Positions 60,958 to 64,000 of a DNA stretch of 64,000 bases are shown here, one piece after another (within the stretch, counting starts at the first letter, position 1; every line of letters begins with the position of its first letter). A program made the position numbers and the translations under genes. Location: contig NZ_QBUH01000002.1 in NCBI RefSeq assembly GCF_003058195.1, forward strand, positions 310,001 through 374,000, in the 5' to 3' direction. The notes below the pieces were generated by a model, which had not been told where the DNA came from, searched no databases, and worked only from the letters and a program-made list of their open reading frames with translations. This DNA is from Elizabethkingia sp. YR214 (GTDB taxonomy: Bacteria > Bacteroidota > Bacteroidia > Flavobacteriales > Weeksellaceae).

Positions 60958-61770
60958 ATGAGTTTGCAAGAGACAATTGAGAAAATCTGGGATAATAGAG
61001 ATTTGCTACAAGATAAAGATAATCAGGAAATCATTCGTGATGTAATTATGAAGTTGGATTTAGGTGAGCTACGTGTAGCTGAACCTACTGAAAACGGATG
61101 GCAAGTGAACGAATGGGTAAAGAAAGCGGTAGTAATGTATTTCCCTATTCAGAAGATGTCGACTATTGAGGTTGGTCCTTTTGAATTTCATGATAAAATC
61201 CCGTTAAAGAAAAACTACGCAGAAAAAGGAGTAAGAGTTGTACCTCATGCAATTGCAAGACACGGAAGTTTTGTAGCTCCGGGTGTTATTATGATGCCTT
61301 CTTATGTAAATATCGGTGCTTACGTAGATAGTGGTACAATGGTAGATACATGGGCGACAGTAGGAAGCTGCGCACAAATTGGTAAGAATGTTCACCTTAG
61401 TGGTGGTGTTGGTATCGGTGGTGTACTAGAACCATTACAAGCTGCTCCTGTTATTATTGAAGATGATTGTTTCGTTGGTTCCCGTTGTATTGTTGTAGAA
61501 GGTGTTCATGTAGAAAAAGAAGCTGTATTAGGTGCTAATGTTGTACTAACAGCGTCTACAAAGATTATTGATGTAACTGGTGACGAGCCTGTAGAAATAA
61601 AAGGCAGAGTTCCTGCAAGAAGTGTGGTTATTCCGGGAAGTTATACAAAGAAATTTCCGGCTGGGGAATTCCAGGTTCCTTGTGCCCTTATCATAGGTAA
61701 AAGAAAAGAATCTACAGATCTTAAAACGTCATTGAACGACGCTTTAAGAGAGCATAATGTAGCGGTATAG
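60958..61770 (+). CDS. dapD: Tetrahydrodipicolinate N-succinyltransferase
   Basis: A 270-residue left-handed beta-helix (hexapeptide) acyltransferase of the succinylase lysine/diaminopimelate pathway. The N-terminal helical part (MSLQETIEKIWDNRD) is DapD-specific and the hexapeptide region has MVDTWATVGSCAQIGKNVHL and GGVLEPLQAAPVIIEDDC. Length fits the family. The product is needed for cell-wall diaminopimelate and lysine. Confidence 0.95.
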   Translation: MSLQETIEKIWDNRDLLQDKDNQEIIRDVIMKLDLGELRVAEPTENGWQVNEWVKKAVVMYFPIQKMSTIEVGPFEFHDKIPLKKNYAEKGVRVVPHAIARHGSFVAPGVIMMPSYVNIGAYVDSGTMVDTWATVGSCAQIGKNVHLSGGVGIGGVLEPLQAAPVIIEDDCFVGSRCIVVEGVHVEKEAVLGANVVLTASTKIIDVTGDEPVEIKGRVPARSVVIPGSYTKKFPAGEFQVPCALIIGKRKESTDLKTSLNDALREHNVAV

Positions 61771-61780
61771 ATTTCTTTAC

Positions 61781-62974
61781 ATGATACGAAATACTGTTTT
61801 TAGACTTTGGTCTAAATACGGAAAATTCATAGAGCAACCGAAATATATTTTTAGTATTTATATTTTGGTTGCTGTATTTTCTGCTATTGCCAAATACAGG
61901 GGAGGTCCGTCTAAATACAACAACTATCTGATCTTTAAAAATGTTTTCAGAAATACTCTCCTTCAACAAAATCTTTATGTAGAATATCCACTTCTGCATT
62001 TTGATAAAAATCATTACGGAATAATATTCAGTGCACTTATTGCTCCGTTTACTATTTTACCGGACTGGTTAGGAATGATTTTATGGAATATTGCCAATGT
62101 AGGTTTATTTATCTACGCAGTAAAGCAATTACCATTTTCCGAAAAAATGAAATCTTTTTTTGCATGGCTATGTTTTCAGGAGCTTATTACAGCTATGGTA
62201 AGTTTCCAGTTCAATGTTGCACTAACAGGACTTATTATATTGTCTGCCTGTTTTATTTACCAAAGGAAAGAAAGCCAGTCAGCTATTGCCATTCTTTTAG
62301 GAACTTTTGTCAAAATCTATGGTATAGTAGGGCTTAGCTCATTCTTCTTTGTTCAGAATAAAAAGAAATTTATTGCAACGTTAATTATCGGTGCAGTCGC
62401 ATTCTTAGCTATCCCTATGCTTTATTCATCCGTACATTTCGGACTGCAGTCCTATACAGACTGGTATGTAGAGTTGGTAAAGAAAAACAACGACAATCAG
62501 GTTCTGGGGAATATGCAGGATATATCTTTAATGGGAATTGTAAGAAGAGTTTTGGGAGATGCAGGTATTTCCAATTTATGGTTTCTGGCAATCGGATTAC
62601 CATTGTTTGGACTACCATATCTTAGAATCAAGCAGTATAAAAATTTGGCTTTTCAGCTGATGATATTAGCTTCTACTTTGCTTTTTACAGTTTTATTTAG
62701 CTCAGGATCCGAATCTCCGACTTATATTATTGCAGTTGCCGGAGTTATGATCTGGTATCTTATTCAGAAAGATAAAAACAAGCTTGTTAATGGCCTTATG
62801 TTGTTTGTACTAATTCTGACTTGTTTCGGTATGTCGGATTTATTCCCTAAATATGTGAAACAAAACTACATCATAAAATACTCATTAAAGGCACTCCCTT
62901 GTTGTATTGTATGGTTTAGAATTACATATGAACTGCTAACAAAAGATTTTAATAAAAACTATCAATTACAATAA
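61781..62974 (+). CDS. GT87-like polytopic glycosyltransferase
   Basis: A 397-residue membrane protein with around ten helices. An early acidic/extracytoplasmic loop (YRGGPSKYNNYLIFKN) and the FVKIYG motif after the sixth helix fit GT87/DUF2029 polyprenyl-phosphate-sugar-using mannosyltransferases. It lies 1 bp upstream of a GT2 that makes such lipid-linked sugars. Acceptor unknown. Confidence 0.78.
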   Translation: MIRNTVFRLWSKYGKFIEQPKYIFSIYILVAVFSAIAKYRGGPSKYNNYLIFKNVFRNTLLQQNLYVEYPLLHFDKNHYGIIFSALIAPFTILPDWLGMILWNIANVGLFIYAVKQLPFSEKMKSFFAWLCFQELITAMVSFQFNVALTGLIILSACFIYQRKESQSAIAILLGTFVKIYGIVGLSSFFFVQNKKKFIATLIIGAVAFLAIPMLYSSVHFGLQSYTDWYVELVKKNNDNQVLGNMQDISLMGIVRRVLGDAGISNLWFLAIGLPLFGLPYLRIKQYKNLAFQLMILASTLLFTVLFSSGSESPTYIIAVAGVMIWYLIQKDKNKLVNGLMLFVLILTCFGMSDLFPKYVKQNYIIKYSLKALPCCIVWFRITYELLTKDFNKNYQLQ

Positions 62975-62975
62975 A

Positions 62976-63902
62976 ATGAAGAAAATTAATATTGTAATAC
63001 CAGCTCATAATGAGGAAAAAAATGTTCCTATAATGAGGGAGCGTATCGCTGCTGTATTTTCTTCATTAAGTGATTATACCTATGAAATTATTTTTGTAAA
63101 TGATGGCAGTCGCGATACTACGCAGCAGGTTCTTGAAGATCTTGCTGATAAACACCCAGAGGTTAGGTATATAGAGCTTTCCCGTAATTTTGGACATCAG
63201 GCTGCATTAAAGGCTGGTTTGGATAATGCTGATGGAAATGCTGTGATTTCTATGGATGGAGATTTGCAACATCCACCGGAGTTGATTCCACAACTTATTA
63301 AAGAATGGGAAAACGGGAACGATATCGTATATACTATCAGAAGATATAACGAGAATATTTCTTTAAGCAAAAAATTGACTTCAGATATCTATTATAGAAT
63401 AATCTCTTCAATGTCCGATTTTACAATTGAAAAAGGAGCTGGTGCAGATTTTAGATTATTAGATGCCAAAGTTGTTGAAGAAATAAAGCAAAACCATGAA
63501 TCGGACCTTTTCATACGTGGACTAGTCAGATGGGTAGGATATAAGCAAAAAGGAATAAAGTTTGTCGCTGCGGATCGTGAAAACGGAATTAGTCAGTATA
63601 CAATAAACAAGATGTTTAAGCTGGCATTAACGGGTGTAACATCTTTTAGTGTAAAGCCATTGTATTTTGCAGCTTATCTAGGTTTTTTCTTTTCTGCTTT
63701 ATCACTACTATATGTGCCTTATGTTATCTATTCATTTATGAATGGAAGTGAAATATCCGGATGGGCATCTCTGATCATGACAGTAGTTTTCTTCGGGGGA
63801 CTACAATTGGTAATGCTTGGGATTATAGGTATTTATCTTGGTAAGGTATTCAAACAGGTTAAAGACAGACCTCTATTTATTATAAGATCAAAAAATTTCT
63901 AA
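62976..63902 (+). CDS. GT2 glycosyltransferase, polyprenyl-phosphate sugar synthase type (DPM1/GtrB-like)
   Basis: A 308-residue protein. The GT-A domain has VIPAHNEEKNVP, VNDGSRD and the metal-binding MDGDLQHPPEL; two transmembrane helices at the C-terminus (about 228-250 and 262-288) match the GtrB/DPM1 layout. It would transfer a sugar from a nucleotide to polyprenyl phosphate on the cytoplasmic side, for use by the GT87-like enzyme encoded just upstream. Confidence 0.9.
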   Translation: MKKINIVIPAHNEEKNVPIMRERIAAVFSSLSDYTYEIIFVNDGSRDTTQQVLEDLADKHPEVRYIELSRNFGHQAALKAGLDNADGNAVISMDGDLQHPPELIPQLIKEWENGNDIVYTIRRYNENISLSKKLTSDIYYRIISSMSDFTIEKGAGADFRLLDAKVVEEIKQNHESDLFIRGLVRWVGYKQKGIKFVAADRENGISQYTINKMFKLALTGVTSFSVKPLYFAAYLGFFFSALSLLYVPYVIYSFMNGSEISGWASLIMTVVFFGGLQLVMLGIIGIYLGKVFKQVKDRPLFIIRSKNF

Positions 63903-64000
63903 ATGATTCTATTAAGTTTTGATATAGAAGAATTTGACATGCCTCTGGAATATGAAGGAACAATTCCGTTTGAAGAGCAATTACAAGTCTCCAGAAATGG
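63903..64000 (+). CDS. Polysaccharide deacetylase family protein, N-terminal fragment (runs off window)
   Basis: Starting at 63903, immediately after the GT2 stop, the peptide reads MILLSFDIEEFDMPLEYEG, with FDIEEFD as the metal-binding N-terminal motif of NodB-type polysaccharide deacetylases. Only 32 codons are visible. Its place in the operon suggests modification of the same glycan. Confidence 0.75.
   Translation, partial: MILLSFDIEEFDMPLEYEGTIPFEEQLQVSRN

Overview
The window looks like a chromosomal segment of a flavobacterium of the Weeksellaceae, most likely Elizabethkingia or a close Chryseobacterium relative. It is AT-rich, genes lack Shine-Dalgarno sites, and several promoters carry the Bacteroidetes -7 box TAnnTTTG. 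The organism call is inference from gene content and signals; no database was searched.

Region 1 (1-12.9 kb, all minus strand): the start of prephenate dehydratase, a membrane-anchored EEP-fold phosphatase/nuclease, a secreted GH43 glycosidase with F5/8C and FN3 modules, then a module that reads downstream as porin, MHS-family transporter, two small membrane proteins, SLC5-type sensor kinase, single-domain response regulator and acetyl-CoA synthetase. This resembles an acetate (or similar small acid) uptake, sensing and activation unit. A solitary InsA-like zinc-ribbon/HTH protein sits at its head. Region 2 (13.0-18.5 kb, plus): pyrB-carA-carB, preceded by a -7 promoter, a 26-codon leader ORF and an intrinsic terminator that overlaps the leader stop codon, laid out like the enterobacterial pyrBI attenuator. 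Region 3 (18.5-22.6 kb): two GNATs, a DUF2911 protein, and a LysR regulator with a YeiH-type exporter. Region 4 (22.9-31.9 kb): lipoproteins, WG-repeat, DUF7660-like and SUKH/SMI1 proteins with no toxin in sight. Region 5 (31.9-40.3 kb): a TPR sensor kinase with a NarL-type regulator, secreted proteins, and a lysine-to-aminoadipate pair (pcd-lat).

Region 6 (40.3-48 kb) is the most unusual. It holds seven very short genes for double-glycine-leader, cysteine-rich peptides (one frameshifted at codon 3). They fall into several cysteine frameworks, including one that fits an inhibitor-cystine-knot spacing. Most share a promoter (TAnnTTTA followed by TAACCAAATAAATA), and four have a nearby TCAC-N6-GTGA dyad or a near match, with a fifth weaker case. 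An ECF sigma factor, a membrane/beta-barrel partner, an AraC regulator, small lipoproteins and decayed gene fragments are interspersed. No C39 peptidase/ABC exporter or modification enzyme is present, so export must be supplied from elsewhere.

Region 7 (50.6-60.2 kb) is a 9.6-kb integrated element. A 47-bp direct repeat of the 3' part of tRNA-Ala(GGC) bounds it, with a tyrosine recombinase beside the intact tRNA. It has a CI/LexA-like repressor, a GH19 endolysin, small membrane proteins and cargo lipoproteins, but no capsid, portal or terminase gene. A probable deletion scar near 52.24 kb suggests a collapsed prophage. Region 8 (60.4-64 kb) returns to core genes: an NlpC/P60 lipoprotein, dapD, GT87, GT2 and the start of a polysaccharide deacetylase.
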